NCBI GenBank assembly: GCA_028865305.1
Contig: JAGWKM010000005.1
Location: 1-48,107, forward strand
Direction of reading: 5' to 3'
DNA from: Patescibacteria group bacterium
GTDB taxonomy: Bacteria > Patescibacteriota > Minisyncoccia > UBA6257 > 2-01-FULL-56-20
Length of the DNA stretch: 48,107 bases
Shown here: in pieces, positions 30,583 through 40,178 of the stretch
Layout: each line of letters opens with the position of its first letter
Numbering within the stretch: position 1 is the first letter of the stretch
Program-made: the position numbers and the translations under genes
Notes under the pieces: model-generated
What the model saw: only the letters and a program-made list of their open reading frames with translations
Told to the model about the DNA's origin: nothing
Database searches by the model: none

Positions 30583-31557
30583 TCACTTTCCATTCAGAAT
30601 CCTAATCACCTGCTCCGCGGCGGCAAGCGCTTCCTTGCGCGTTTTAAATTCCGCGCCGCCAACGCCGCGATGGCCGCCCCCGCCCGGAAAGTTTTTTTCG
30701 AGCATTTCGCCGATATGCATGGTTTTTTTGCCGCGCCGCCATGGGTTAACGCCAACACTGAAGTGGTACCAGCCCTTTTTTTCTTTTCTGATGCGCATGC
30801 CGTAGTGCGCTTTCGGATAAACGGAAAACGGAAAAAACCGCAGCTGCGCAAACCGTTGGGCGCCGAGATCGGTTATCACCGTATTGCCGACCAATTTCAA
30901 ATGGTTCCGGTAAAAAAGTTTCCCTCTTTCAATATCCTGCGCGATGGTCCGTATGATTGCCTTGACATCCTTCTCTTCCAGGATTTCCAAGAAGGATCTT
31001 TCTGCAATTTGCCGGATAAACCACGCATGCGTCATATACGGTTTCCATTTTTGTTCGTAACCGACAAAAGCACCCAAGGCCAATCCGGGAATTCCCAAGT
31101 CAAATGTTTGCTCGGGCGACTTGAAATTGGCACCATCGTAAATATCAAGCCACTCCACCAGTTCTTTGAAATGCTTCGGTGGCTTCCAATTGAAATCTTT
31201 TTTCAATGCCGCTTCGACAAGATGGCAGGCGGACTTATACGAAGGATCGTAATGTTGGAATTTTGAGGGTTTAAACCGTTTCCGCCAGGATTCATTGCGC
31301 CACGTCGTCGGATGGTGATCAAACCACCACGCTGCTTTAGGATGAAACAAAAAATCAACCACGATGGCGGGATTATGCCTGCCCCGCACCAGTTTGTTTT
31401 TTTCAAAAAAACCTTCTTTCGACCACTCCGGCAAAATATCATATTGCACCGGCACGTAGTGCCCGATATCATCCCCGCGCGAGCGCAAAAACGCGAGCAT
31501 CACGGCACCCGCCGCACGGCCGTCGAAGTCATCGTGAAAATAGAGATCGTAGAGCAT
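30583..31557 (-). CDS. DHH-family phosphoesterase
   Basis: A 324-aa protein with the DHH superfamily motifs: YFHDDFDGRAAGA (motif I), IVVDFLFHP (II), WWFDHHPTTW (DHH, III) and the DHHA1 glycine-rich GGGGHRGVGGAEF near the C-terminus. Such proteins hydrolyse cyclic dinucleotides, short RNA or DNA. The exact substrate is not predictable. Both flanks are AT-rich heptamer palindromes (30424-30535 and 31565-31678). Confidence 0.85.
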   Translation of the reverse strand: MLYDLYFHDDFDGRAAGAVMLAFLRSRGDDIGHYVPVQYDILPEWSKEGFFEKNKLVRGRHNPAIVVDFLFHPKAAWWFDHHPTTWRNESWRKRFKPSKFQHYDPSYKSACHLVEAALKKDFNWKPPKHFKELVEWLDIYDGANFKSPEQTFDLGIPGLALGAFVGYEQKWKPYMTHAWFIRQIAERSFLEILEEKDVKAIIRTIAQDIERGKLFYRNHLKLVGNTVITDLGAQRFAQLRFFPFSVYPKAHYGMRIRKEKKGWYHFSVGVNPWRRGKKTMHIGEMLEKNFPGGGGHRGVGGAEFKTRKEALAAAEQVIRILNGK

Positions 31558-31564
31558 GGGTTTA

Positions 31565-31678
31565 AATATCTAATTTCTAATATCTAATTAATAACGAATG
31601 AATAATGCTCGAATGTCCGTTGGAAATTTAATATTGGACATTCGTTATTAATTATTAATTAGACATTAGAAATTATTT
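31565..31678. repeat. AT-rich heptamer palindrome, copy 5
   Basis: ATCTAATTAATAACGAATG on the left, CATTCGTTATTAATTATT on the right, with TCCGTTG/TAATATT loop units. It reaches into the last codons of lepA. Confidence 0.85.
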
Positions 31679-33499
31679 CTTAAGTATCTCACGAAACACC
31701 TCCGGCGATAAGTTCACGCGGGCAGATTCCTGTAAGCGCTCCTTACCGCGCTGCTGCTTCTTCCATAATTTCATCTTGCGCGTCCGGTCGCCGCCGTTCT
31801 TGCCGAAGTTGCCAAGCTCCTTTTTCATCGCCGAGATCGTCTCGCGCGCAATGATGCGTCCCATCGATTTTGCCTGGATTGCCTGCGAAAACTGTTCCTT
31901 TGGCAAGAGCTCTTTCAACCGCTCGACCGTCTGCCGCCCTTCCCGCTCCAGGTCTTTCTTCGGCACGATCCGCGTCAGCGCCGGAACAACCTCCTCCACG
32001 ACCAGGATTTCGAGCTTTTCCACTTCCGCCTCCCGCTCGCCGTCAAGCTCATAGGTGAAAGATGCATACCCCTGCGAAACCGATTTCAACCGGTCATCGA
32101 AATCGCGGATCAGCTCCCGGAGCGGCATCTTCGCGTGAATGAGCAGGTTGTCGCCGATATTCTCCACTTCGGAAACCTCAATATCGAAAACCTGCTGCAA
32201 ACCCAAAACAGCGCTCAGATATTGCTGGGGCGTGAGGATTTCAAGATCCACGATCGGCTCCCAAACTTTCTCCGGCTTTTCCGGAAAATCTTGCGGCTGT
32301 TTGATTATCTTAACCTCGCCGCGATCCTGGATCCGGTAGGCGATGGACGGAAAACTCGTCAAAAATTCCAGGTTATATTCGCGCTCCAGGCGGCTTGCGG
32401 TGATCTCAAAATGAAGCTGCCCCAAAAAACCGGCTTTCAATCCCCTGCCCAAGGCCTCGTTCGAATCCGGCTCGAAGCTCAAGGCCGCGTCATTTAAATG
32501 CAATTTTTCAAATGCGCGCTTCAGGTCGTCGAATTTGGTCGTGCCATCCGGATAAAAAGAAATGAAAACGACCGGCGCGGGTTCGCGATATCCCGGCAAA
32601 GCAAGCCGCCGGTTATCGGTTGCCTGCTGCTCATTGCCGGAAATCACCGTATCGCCGATTTTTACGAGCGACGGCTCCTTCAAGCCGGTCGCGATATAAC
32701 CGATTTCACCGGTCGCGATTTTCGGGGCGGCTTTCAGGTCCGGCGAAAAGAAGCCGACCTCCTTCGGCTTGAACGCTACACCCGAAGCAACCAGCTCCAT
32801 TTCTTCCGTTTTGAATTCGCCGTCAAAAACACGGACATTTGCGATAATACCTTTATGGTCATCGTAGAGAGAGTCGAAAATGAGAGCACGGGAGAATGGA
32901 GAATGGAGAACGGAGAACGGATGTTTCGGCGGCGGCACTTTTTTGATCACTTCTTCCAATAATTCCGCTACGCCGACGCCGGTTTTCGCTGAAACCTTGA
33001 AAATACTCTCCTTCGAGACCTTGAGCAAAGCGGCGACGGATTCGATTACTTTTTCAATATGCGGCAATGCCAAATCGATTTTATTGACGGCAGGAATGAC
33101 GAGAAGTCCGGCCTTTTGCGCCGCGCGCAGGTTCGAAAGCGTCTGCGCCTGGATCCCGCGCGTGCCGTCGATAAGCAAAATGGCGCCTTCCACCGCCGCA
33201 AGCGCGCGGGAGACCTCGTAAGAAAAATCACTGTGCCCGGGCGTATCGATCAAATTAAGGATATAAGTTCCTTGTTCCTTGTTCCATGTTCCATGTTCCT
33301 GATATCGCATCCGCACCGGAGCCATTTTTATGGTAATACCCCGCTCGCGTTCGAGCGGCATCCGGTCAAGGTATTGCGCCTGCATCGAACGCATCGGCAC
33401 CGTACCGGTAACCTCGAGAAAACGATCTGCCAGCGTTGATTTTCCGGAATCGATATGGGCAATAATGACAAAGTTGCGGATGTTCGGCTCTTGTTTCAT
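31673..33499 (-). CDS. lepA: Elongation factor 4 (LepA) with repeat-encoded insertions
   Basis: ATG 33499 (MKQEPNIRNFVIIAHID) is chosen; TATCCT lies 8 nt upstream. A ~608-aa ribosome-associated GTPase. It has G1 AHIDSGKST, G2 RERGITI, G3 DTPGH, G4 NKID, the EF4 core and a C-terminus with GRIIARETISAMKKELGNFG and GKNGGDRTRK. Three heptamer-repeat segments are inserted in frame. EHGTWNKEQGT precedes G3 (33267-33300). VLHSPFS follows VPPPKHPFS (32891-32920). NEQQATDNRRL lies in domain II (32605-32640). All lie at loop positions. Confidence 0.96.
   Translation of the reverse strand: MKQEPNIRNFVIIAHIDSGKSTLADRFLEVTGTVPMRSMQAQYLDRMPLERERGITIKMAPVRMRYQEHGTWNKEQGTYILNLIDTPGHSDFSYEVSRALAAVEGAILLIDGTRGIQAQTLSNLRAAQKAGLLVIPAVNKIDLALPHIEKVIESVAALLKVSKESIFKVSAKTGVGVAELLEEVIKKVPPPKHPFSVLHSPFSRALIFDSLYDDHKGIIANVRVFDGEFKTEEMELVASGVAFKPKEVGFFSPDLKAAPKIATGEIGYIATGLKEPSLVKIGDTVISGNEQQATDNRRLALPGYREPAPVVFISFYPDGTTKFDDLKRAFEKLHLNDAALSFEPDSNEALGRGLKAGFLGQLHFEITASRLEREYNLEFLTSFPSIAYRIQDRGEVKIIKQPQDFPEKPEKVWEPIVDLEILTPQQYLSAVLGLQQVFDIEVSEVENIGDNLLIHAKMPLRELIRDFDDRLKSVSQGYASFTYELDGEREAEVEKLEILVVEEVVPALTRIVPKKDLEREGRQTVERLKELLPKEQFSQAIQAKSMGRIIARETISAMKKELGNFGKNGGDRTRKMKLWKKQQRGKERLQESARVNLSPEVFREILKK
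32891..32920 (-). repeat. Tandem heptamers in lepA (GGAGAAT/GGAGAAC)
   Basis: Two GGAGAAT and two GGAGAAC units on the plus strand, translated in the minus-strand gene. Confidence 0.85.
33267..33301 (-). repeat. Tandem heptamers in lepA (GTTCCTT/GTTCCAT)
   Basis: Five consecutive units on the plus strand: GTTCCTT twice, GTTCCAT twice, then GTTCCTG. Translated as EHGTWNKEQGT just before the G3 motif. Confidence 0.85.
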
Positions 33500-33534
33500 A
33501 CGGAGATAGGATAGCTCAACCACGCATCGAAATC

Positions 33535-33564
33535 AAAGCAGCCTCGCGCGAGGCTGCTTTTGGA
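33535..33564. terminator. Terminator between surface protein gene and lepA
   Basis: Perfect stem AGCAGCCTCG/CGAGGCTGCT with T4 on the plus side and a T-rich stretch on the minus side. Confidence 0.8.
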
Positions 33565-33583
33565 AAACAGAACAGGTTTCGGC

Positions 33584-35530
33584 CTAAGGCGTACAGGTAG
33601 CAGGATTGGTTATGCCGTAGAAAAAGTCGGGCTTATCACCGTCCGTCAGCCCCCACGTACCATAGCATTTGGCATTATACGCGGACCAATTTACGTTCAT
33701 ACCGATGGAAGGTATGGTGCCTCCGGGAAGCTGCGGCGGAACTGACCCTGTAATGGCATAGAGAATATTGCAATCAATCTTATAAGTGCCGGTCCAGTCG
33801 GTGTGATAGCAGGCGCCCTGATCAGCATAATCGAGACTCGCAACCCATGTCCTGCCTTGTCCGGACGGGCTTATTGCCCGGCAAATCACGTCAACCGGCG
33901 GCCTGGCAAATTGCCCATAGGGCTGGCCATAGAAATCTATTCCATTCGAGACGTTGCTGGAGTTTGCCTGAATAAGATCCATATTGCAGGTCTCTGGGAG
34001 GGAATCAGTGATACCAGGTCCGACCAACGTTCCGTATTCATCAAGAATGGTAGGGGCGGGATTATTGCCGTTAGTACCGGCATAAGCCGAACGCAATGAG
34101 TTCAACTGGCCGCTCGTCAGATAACTTAACGCAGCCGGGAGCGTGGACGTGACAACACCTCCCGCCACAATCGACGGCTGTTGCGTAGTGCTAATAGCAC
34201 TGTTATTCCCCTGCCACGAAGCCGATGAGCAATTTTGAGAAATCATTTCCAGGGGTGTCACACACGGCGTAGTCCAAGAAGCGTTGCCAAGCATTTTGAT
34301 ATTCATCGGCACGACGCCACTCACTGATAACATCTGCTCGGAGACATTTGCCGGAAGCGCTTGCATACTCTCCCAGTGGTTGGTATTAGGCAACAGCTGG
34401 TCCCACGCCTGCATGGCGGTAGGACTGAAATAGTAAAGCCCATACTGGCCTGAAATGCCTTGGGCCACCAGATAAACGGTTCCGGCCGGTAAATTCTGCT
34501 GGTTCAACTCATAATTATAAACAGCCGCGCTAAATGGCAAAGTAACCAATTGGCCAAAACGAATTCCCGCTCCCGTAACGGACGGAGTCAGATTTACCGA
34601 TGTCGAAGTCGGCACGGAATTGAGCGCGGTTTGCGGAGGCGGCGTAATGTTGTAGAGCATTTGGACCGCAGAGGTGCAAGGATACGCTTCGGTAAATCCA
34701 TAATCAAACTGTCCGCTGCTCGTCAAAAAACATTTGGCATTATAAGAAGACCAATTGACATTTTCTCCCCTGACAGGAAGCGTATCGCCGCCGTAAGGAA
34801 GTTGCGGCGGAACCGATCCCGTAACGGAAGCAAACGTGGCGCAGTCCATCTTATAAGTGCCGGTCCAGTCGGTGTGATAACAGGCGCCATCCTGCCCGGT
34901 ATAATCGATGCTGCCTAACCAAATTCTGCCGATTTCCCGGCACATCGCGTCTAAAGTAGGAAACCCGGGCGTCCCCGGAGGATATTCATTAGTGGTCTTA
35001 CCGAGCATCTGCATGTTGCAGGAAGGCGAAAGCGAATCCGTAATGCCAGGACCAACCAAGACGCCATAACCGTTAAGGACGGTCGGGTTTCCCACGGAAT
35101 ATCCATTATTGGAATTGGCGTAAGCCGAACGCAGGCTGCCGAGCTCGGACGAAGAAGAGGCAATGGTCTTCGCGGCAACGTTATTTGAAAAAGAAGACGT
35201 CGCAACGGCAGTTAACGGCAACGACGGAGGTTGGTTTTCTTGGTTATTCGGAGCGCTAAACGTGTACTCGGGAGGAGCATTAAAATCGACTGGTGAAGTA
35301 TGCTCATTCGAATAATTCGAATAAAGAGCATGCGTACCGGCACCCACGGAATAACTCGACGAATCCGGAGATGAAACAGGGTTCTCTGAAAGAGATTTCT
35401 GGACAGCAGCAACCACCTGACTTGCGGCGCTAATCGCCTGTTGTTGTTGTTCAGAAGTGATACCTGGATTGTCCTGAATCGTCAAAAGTAGGGCAAAAAC
35501 CGCTTGCAGTAATGCAACTAAGGTTGTCAT
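33584..35530 (-). CDS. Large exported repeat protein, 648 aa
   Basis: A hydrophobic N-terminus (TLVALLQAVFALLLTIQ) and a Gln/Ser/Asn-rich linker precede two copies of a ~140-residue module (about residues 130-290 and 495-648). Both contain SLRSAYA, VGPGITDSL, CNM, ACYHTDWTGTYK, TGSVPPQLP and NWS.YNAKC. Conserved cysteines suggest disulfides outside the cell. The middle part (about 290-490) is unrelated to the modules. No named family is recognised. It probably acts at the surface, and its low-GC, Asn-rich composition differs from neighbours. The 162-nt gap upstream holds only AT-rich sequence. Confidence 0.7.
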   Translation of the reverse strand: MTTLVALLQAVFALLLTIQDNPGITSEQQQQAISAASQVVAAVQKSLSENPVSSPDSSSYSVGAGTHALYSNYSNEHTSPVDFNAPPEYTFSAPNNQENQPPSLPLTAVATSSFSNNVAAKTIASSSSELGSLRSAYANSNNGYSVGNPTVLNGYGVLVGPGITDSLSPSCNMQMLGKTTNEYPPGTPGFPTLDAMCREIGRIWLGSIDYTGQDGACYHTDWTGTYKMDCATFASVTGSVPPQLPYGGDTLPVRGENVNWSSYNAKCFLTSSGQFDYGFTEAYPCTSAVQMLYNITPPPQTALNSVPTSTSVNLTPSVTGAGIRFGQLVTLPFSAAVYNYELNQQNLPAGTVYLVAQGISGQYGLYYFSPTAMQAWDQLLPNTNHWESMQALPANVSEQMLSVSGVVPMNIKMLGNASWTTPCVTPLEMISQNCSSASWQGNNSAISTTQQPSIVAGGVVTSTLPAALSYLTSGQLNSLRSAYAGTNGNNPAPTILDEYGTLVGPGITDSLPETCNMDLIQANSSNVSNGIDFYGQPYGQFARPPVDVICRAISPSGQGRTWVASLDYADQGACYHTDWTGTYKIDCNILYAITGSVPPQLPGGTIPSIGMNVNWSAYNAKCYGTWGLTDGDKPDFFYGITNPATCTP

Positions 35531-35692
35531 ATTTTTTATTTTTTAAGTTCCCTGACTAAAGAAGGGCGACTTTTATTTATACCAATAGCCTAACATAACA
35601 ACCGCAAGGGCAATTGTTTATAACTCAGTAAAATAAAATCAGAAAATATATAAATATTTTGTCAAATATCGGGGTCGTCGGGGCATATTTTT

Positions 35693-37723
35693 CTAAATTT
35701 TCTGCAAAGTCAAACTGATGATTATCCTTCCCGGCAAATCATTAGTCTTATATTCATAACTTGCCAGGCCGTTTTCAGCGAAAACGTAACCCAGCGGCGC
35801 ATCTATTTCAAAATCATAATGCCGCCTCGTGCCAGCCTGCTTTTCGAAGACGAACTGATATGATACGCCCGGTGCCGGCGCAACAAAAAGAGGGTGCGCA
35901 TAGCTCATGGAAATCGTTGCAGCTTGGCCGGCGGCGATCCGCACCCAAGTTGAAAATACTTCCTTGCCGGATTCCTCGTGCGCAGTTACGGCCGGGTAGG
36001 AAAATAATGGTTGCGTGCTTGATTCGATCGCAAAGACCAACGGATCAGTCGTATAGCCGTTACGAACAAAGTTGACCGGTGCCGGAATGTTCTTTTTGGC
36101 GCCGCCGCTCTCGTTCGTAAGCGCGCTTCCCGGCGGGACGAATACCTGCAGATAATCCTGGTTCGGCGCGCGATACCACCAATACGGGCTCGCGTTGCCG
36201 TCATGCTCGCGGATGATCGAGAGTTCATCGGTGAGCGTCCCATCCGCACCGATCTGGCTCACGAGCCGCACCGTCGAAGAAACATACAGGTCCGATTTCT
36301 GCCCGTTGATATTCGCGTCAACGACGGCCAGATAATCGCCGTTGAACGACTGCGGCAAGCCGTAAACGTCGCCCGTCGCGCCGTAAATCGTCAAAAAATT
36401 TTCAATATTCGGATCGGTAAAATATGCCATGACATCGCGATCCGCTATCCACCGTTCCGCAAGCACGAGGAAGCTCTGCTTCTGTATGTCCGTAGAGGAT
36501 GCCAGTTTCTGAAACAAGGCATTGCCGAGATCGCTCAAAATTTGTTTCGGATAAGTTGCCGAAGAGGCCTGGCCCTGCTGGACCAGTTTTTGGATCTCGA
36601 CCAGCAGGTTATCAGCCGTAAACTTCGTCTTGCCGATCACAAGCGGGCCGGTAAGGGAAAGCAGATCGCTTACCACCTGGGGCGTGAGGGCAATAACCCC
36701 ATCATAAGTGGCAGAATCAAGAACCGGCGAAGCTCCCCGGACATCGGATGTCGCCGTATTCAAATTATTGAAAAACCAAAGCGTTTCAGAGGCGGAAGTC
36801 GGAAAATCGAAAAACCAGTTGGCATCGGCGGGACGGAAGTGATTAATCTCCAATTGCAAGGGCTTCGGTGGAATGATTTTTTTAGTGAACGCGGCGTCGG
36901 CGTCCGCAATATCATGCACGGCAATGTGCGCAATAGTACCGCTTGCGATCGTCACATCAGCATAGCTGCCCAAAAATCCGCCGCCGGGCCGAAGCTCCGA
37001 AGGATTGTTCAAGAGGACAAGGATATGGTGCGGCGTCGAAGTTGAAAGCCACGGTATGAATGCATCCAAAAATTTCTCCGCGGCGGTGAGTTGGATCTTC
37101 ATGGAGATATAATCGCCTCCTTCAAACGGCGAACTGCTGCCGAGAAATGATGCCGCGGCGGTGAGCTCGTCAGTATCGGCATCCACATTCGCCAAGAGCG
37201 CACGCGCATTCCGGAGATCGGGCACGAGGGAATTCGGCGCGCCGCTCAAAAAAGCAAGCAAATCCGCTTTCACCGGATCAATTTGGGCCGACAAGGCATC
37301 CAGCTGTTTCGTAAGGTCGGCAAACGAACCGATTGCTCCGGCGCCGCCGCCGAGAAGCGAACCCAATTTTTGGAACGCCGCCGTAAGGCCGCCGATGTTG
37401 CCGTTCAGCATGGAAAATTTTTCCTGTGCGCCCTGCGTATCGAAATTTTGGAGGTCCAGAATGCCCGCGCGAAGCGTGGCGCCCTGGGTCGCGATGGAAC
37501 GCGCCACTTCATGCTTGGCGACGTAAAAAGAAATGGTGAAGCCGACCACGAAAAGGACAATGATCCCCGCAATGCCCCAAGCAATGCCCTTCGGAAAAGC
37601 GGACCGTCCGGCTTCCATCCGTTCCCGCCGGAGAATGGCTGCGGGGGTTTCCTCTTTGAAAAAATGCTTCTTCGGGACCAGGCGTTCGAGTAATTTCTTC
37701 TTAGGCGGCCGCGGAATTTCCAT
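35693..37723 (-). CDS. DUF4012 membrane-anchored protein
   Basis: A 676-aa protein. The N-terminal cytoplasmic basic segment (PPKKKLLERLVPKKHFF) is followed by one TM (WGIAGIIVLFVVGFTISFYV) and a large extracellular part. It contains HHILVLLNNPSELRPGGGFL, SYADVTIASGTI, GVIALTPQVVSDLLSLTGP and a C-terminal beta domain (GYTTDPLVFAIESS). This is the DUF4012 layout, common in CPR and Actinobacteria genomes near envelope polysaccharide genes; an LCP-like role has been suggested but not shown here. TAAAAT lies 6 nt before ATG. A glycosyltransferase is divergent. Confidence 0.88.
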   Translation of the reverse strand: MEIPRPPKKKLLERLVPKKHFFKEETPAAILRRERMEAGRSAFPKGIAWGIAGIIVLFVVGFTISFYVAKHEVARSIATQGATLRAGILDLQNFDTQGAQEKFSMLNGNIGGLTAAFQKLGSLLGGGAGAIGSFADLTKQLDALSAQIDPVKADLLAFLSGAPNSLVPDLRNARALLANVDADTDELTAAASFLGSSSPFEGGDYISMKIQLTAAEKFLDAFIPWLSTSTPHHILVLLNNPSELRPGGGFLGSYADVTIASGTIAHIAVHDIADADAAFTKKIIPPKPLQLEINHFRPADANWFFDFPTSASETLWFFNNLNTATSDVRGASPVLDSATYDGVIALTPQVVSDLLSLTGPLVIGKTKFTADNLLVEIQKLVQQGQASSATYPKQILSDLGNALFQKLASSTDIQKQSFLVLAERWIADRDVMAYFTDPNIENFLTIYGATGDVYGLPQSFNGDYLAVVDANINGQKSDLYVSSTVRLVSQIGADGTLTDELSIIREHDGNASPYWWYRAPNQDYLQVFVPPGSALTNESGGAKKNIPAPVNFVRNGYTTDPLVFAIESSTQPLFSYPAVTAHEESGKEVFSTWVRIAAGQAATISMSYAHPLFVAPAPGVSYQFVFEKQAGTRRHYDFEIDAPLGYVFAENGLASYEYKTNDLPGRIIISLTLQKI

Positions 37724-37781
37724 GACCTTATTTTAACAGGAGAAAGCAAAAATCAAAAAGCAAAATGGTAAAATTCAAAAT

Positions 37782-39800
37782 ATGCCCAGTTTTGTCCGGA
37801 AAATTTCTTCCACGTTCGCCGTCTGGACGGTCATCTTACTTTGCTTTATTTCCTTCTCGCTCATGTTCTGGGCCTCGCGGACCGATTCCGCAATCGACGA
37901 CGAACTGGCGCACATCCCCGCCGGTTACGGCTACGTCCACAACCTGGACTACCGCCTAAACCCAGAACATCCGCCGCTCGTGAAAGCGCTCGCCCTGCTG
38001 CCGGTGCTTTTTTTGCAGCCGAATTTTCCAACCGCCATCCCCGCCTGGACGCAGGGCGTGAACAACCAATGGGACATGGGCCGCGCCTTCCTTTACCAGT
38101 CAGGCAATGACGCAAACGCCATCATCCGGACGGCGCGCATCATGCCGATCCTGATCACGCTCCTTACGGTCATGTTCGTCTTTCTCCTGGCGCGCCGGCT
38201 GCTCGGCAATTTTTGGGCCCTGCTTCCGACGGCGCTTTTTTCACTCTCGCCCATCGTCCTCGCGCACGGCCATTACGTGACGACCGATGTCGGTGCGGCG
38301 TTCGGAGTGGTATTTGCAACATACTTCTTCTTGCGGTTTTTAGAGGAACAAGGAGCAGGAGACAGGGAACAGGGACATTCCTTATTCCATATCTCTTGTT
38401 CCCGATCTCTTTTCCTCGCCGGAATCGCCTTCGGCGTTGCCATGATTGCCAAATTCTCGACGCCGTTTTTGATTCCGCTTTTCCTTTTTATGGCGCTCCT
38501 TTGGGGACTTCTTTATAAGAGATGGCATATCGTTTGGAAAACGCTCCTTCTCTTCGCCGTCGGCTATCTCGTCGTTGTCTATCCGATCTACCTTCTCTTC
38601 ACCCTTCACTATCCGATTGCAAAACAGGTTTCGGACACCACATTCATCCTCGGCTCTTTTGCCAACGGCCCGACACCGGCCGGAACAATCTGCCACGGCA
38701 TGCGCTGCCTCGCCGACCTCGATATCTGGATGTCGCGCCATTACGCCACGCGGCCGTTCGCGGAATACCTGCTCGGATTACTCATGGTGCTCCAGCGTTC
38801 CGATGCCGGCAATACCATCTATTATCTCGGCCACGTCGTAAACTCCGGCGGCTGGACCTATTTCCCGGTGTTGTATCTCCTGAAGGAACCGATCCCGACG
38901 CTTATCATCGTCCTCGGCGCGCTGCTTTTGGGATTGTGGCGGCTGTTTAAATCCATTTTTCATTTTTCATTTTCTATGCTCCGAAAAATCCCCGGTTGGG
39001 CGCGGCAGAACTTTGCAGAAATATCCATGTTCGCGTTCGTCGCGCTCTATTGGGGCTACAGCATGCACAGTCCCCTGAATATCGGCATCCGGCACATCCT
39101 GCCAACCTTGCCTTTCATTTATATCTTGGCCGCCGGCGCCTGGAAAAAATTCGCCTCTTTCCCCAAATTCGAACTTTCCGGGATGGGCGGCGGCAGAACC
39201 GTTTTCGACAGCATGAATGCCATGATGAGCAACGTCCGCACTTCGCTCGTCCGTATGGCTGTTGTCTACGGGGCAATGGTGCTGCTCATCATTTGGCTGT
39301 TGCTTGAAACGCTTTTCGCCGCGCCGTATTTCCTCTCCTACTTCAATGAATTCGGCGGCGGCGTCTGGAACGGCTACCATTATGTGACTGATTCGAATTA
39401 TGATTGGGGCCAGGACCTCTTGCGGCTGCAGCAATGGATTGGCCAGCAAAACAAATCCTGCGCGATGTCCGGAGCATCGCCAAGCACCTGCATCGATAAA
39501 ATCGCGGTGGATTATTTCGGAGGCGGCGACCCGAATTATTACCTGAATACAGAGCTCGGAACACGGGAAGTGGATTGGAATTCGTCCAAAGGCAACCCCG
39601 CCGGCCAAGGCATCCACTGGTTCGCGGTATCCGTGAACCAACTCGAAGGCGGCATCCAACCGGTCGCAAACGGCGAGACGCGGGACCCGCAAAACCAATA
39701 TTCATGGCTCACGGCCCTGCGGCCGCCGCAGCCCGGCATGGGAAACGTTCCGCAGCCCGACTTCCGCGTAGGCACCAGCATCTTCATTTATCACCTTTAA
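37782..39800 (+). CDS. Polytopic GT39/ArnT-like glycosyltransferase
   Basis: A 672-aa membrane enzyme with about 11 TMs. The first loop has the acidic pair in DSAIDDELAHIPAGYGY and LNPEHPPLVKALA, typical of GT-C enzymes using lipid-linked sugars (PMT/ArnT). The C-terminal exported region includes YVTDSNYDWGQDLLRL. Two heptamer-repeat segments are in frame: EEQGAGDREQGHSLFHISCS (DNA 38342-38410) in a loop, and SIFHFSFSM (DNA 38950-38975). TAAAAT lies 7 nt before ATG. It likely glycosylates surface proteins or polymer. Confidence 0.85.
   Translation: MPSFVRKISSTFAVWTVILLCFISFSLMFWASRTDSAIDDELAHIPAGYGYVHNLDYRLNPEHPPLVKALALLPVLFLQPNFPTAIPAWTQGVNNQWDMGRAFLYQSGNDANAIIRTARIMPILITLLTVMFVFLLARRLLGNFWALLPTALFSLSPIVLAHGHYVTTDVGAAFGVVFATYFFLRFLEEQGAGDREQGHSLFHISCSRSLFLAGIAFGVAMIAKFSTPFLIPLFLFMALLWGLLYKRWHIVWKTLLLFAVGYLVVVYPIYLLFTLHYPIAKQVSDTTFILGSFANGPTPAGTICHGMRCLADLDIWMSRHYATRPFAEYLLGLLMVLQRSDAGNTIYYLGHVVNSGGWTYFPVLYLLKEPIPTLIIVLGALLLGLWRLFKSIFHFSFSMLRKIPGWARQNFAEISMFAFVALYWGYSMHSPLNIGIRHILPTLPFIYILAAGAWKKFASFPKFELSGMGGGRTVFDSMNAMMSNVRTSLVRMAVVYGAMVLLIIWLLLETLFAAPYFLSYFNEFGGGVWNGYHYVTDSNYDWGQDLLRLQQWIGQQNKSCAMSGASPSTCIDKIAVDYFGGGDPNYYLNTELGTREVDWNSSKGNPAGQGIHWFAVSVNQLEGGIQPVANGETRDPQNQYSWLTALRPPQPGMGNVPQPDFRVGTSIFIYHL
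38342..38410 (+). repeat. Heptamer palindrome in the glycosyltransferase gene
   Basis: GGAACAA, GGAGCAG, GAGACAG and GGAACAG face CCTTATT, CCATATC, TCTTGTT and CCCGATC. It is translated in frame. Confidence 0.85.
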
Positions 39801-39879
39801 AGGTCAAGGCAGCCCTTTTGAATTCCGCCTTATTGAAGATTCCGGTTTAATGAAGTAAGCTGCCTAATAGGAGTGTTTT

Positions 39880-40122
39880 ATGGCTGACGCGAAATCAAAA
39901 CCTTCCGCAGCCCAGCTCGTTTCCCGGGGAGACAATAGTCGTGGCTATACCGTCTCGCCGGATACCCATAAACAGGCAGCCCACGCAATGCTCGATTTCT
40001 TGTTGGACCATGCTGGACAAGGATGCGCGCAGAAATCATGCGATTTGTGCGATAGGCTCGAAAAAGTAATAGGCCTGTTGTTCACGGACTTTTGGACAAG
40101 CACCCCTTATGGAAACAAGTAA
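39880..40122 (+). CDS. Small Cys-containing protein, 80 aa
   Basis: It starts at ATG 39880 behind an SD (AGGAG, 7 nt upstream). The product is soluble, with a polar N-terminus and a helical C-terminal half, DTHKQAAHAMLDFLLDHAG and CAQKSCDLCDRLEKVIGLLF. The three clustered cysteines could bind a metal. A terminator follows (40132-40161). No family is recognised. A possible promoter is TTGAAG/TAAGCT about 25 nt before the SD (weak). Confidence 0.65.
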   Translation: MADAKSKPSAAQLVSRGDNSRGYTVSPDTHKQAAHAMLDFLLDHAGQGCAQKSCDLCDRLEKVIGLLFTDFWTSTPYGNK

Positions 40123-40131
40123 AGTCCCCTT

Positions 40132-40161
40132 CCGCAACGACATCGCTGCGGATTTTTATTT
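40132..40161 (+). terminator. Terminator after the 80-aa gene
   Basis: Stem CCGCA/TGCGG followed by ATTTTTATTT. Confidence 0.75.
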
Positions 40162-40164
40162 CCT

Positions 40165-40178
40165 GCTATAATAAAACC
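40165..40178 (+). promoter_or_regulatory. Extended -10 box of the HtrA-like gene (leaderless)
   Basis: TGCTATAAT (hexamer 40167-40172) is followed by six bases and ATG 40179. Confidence 0.75.
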
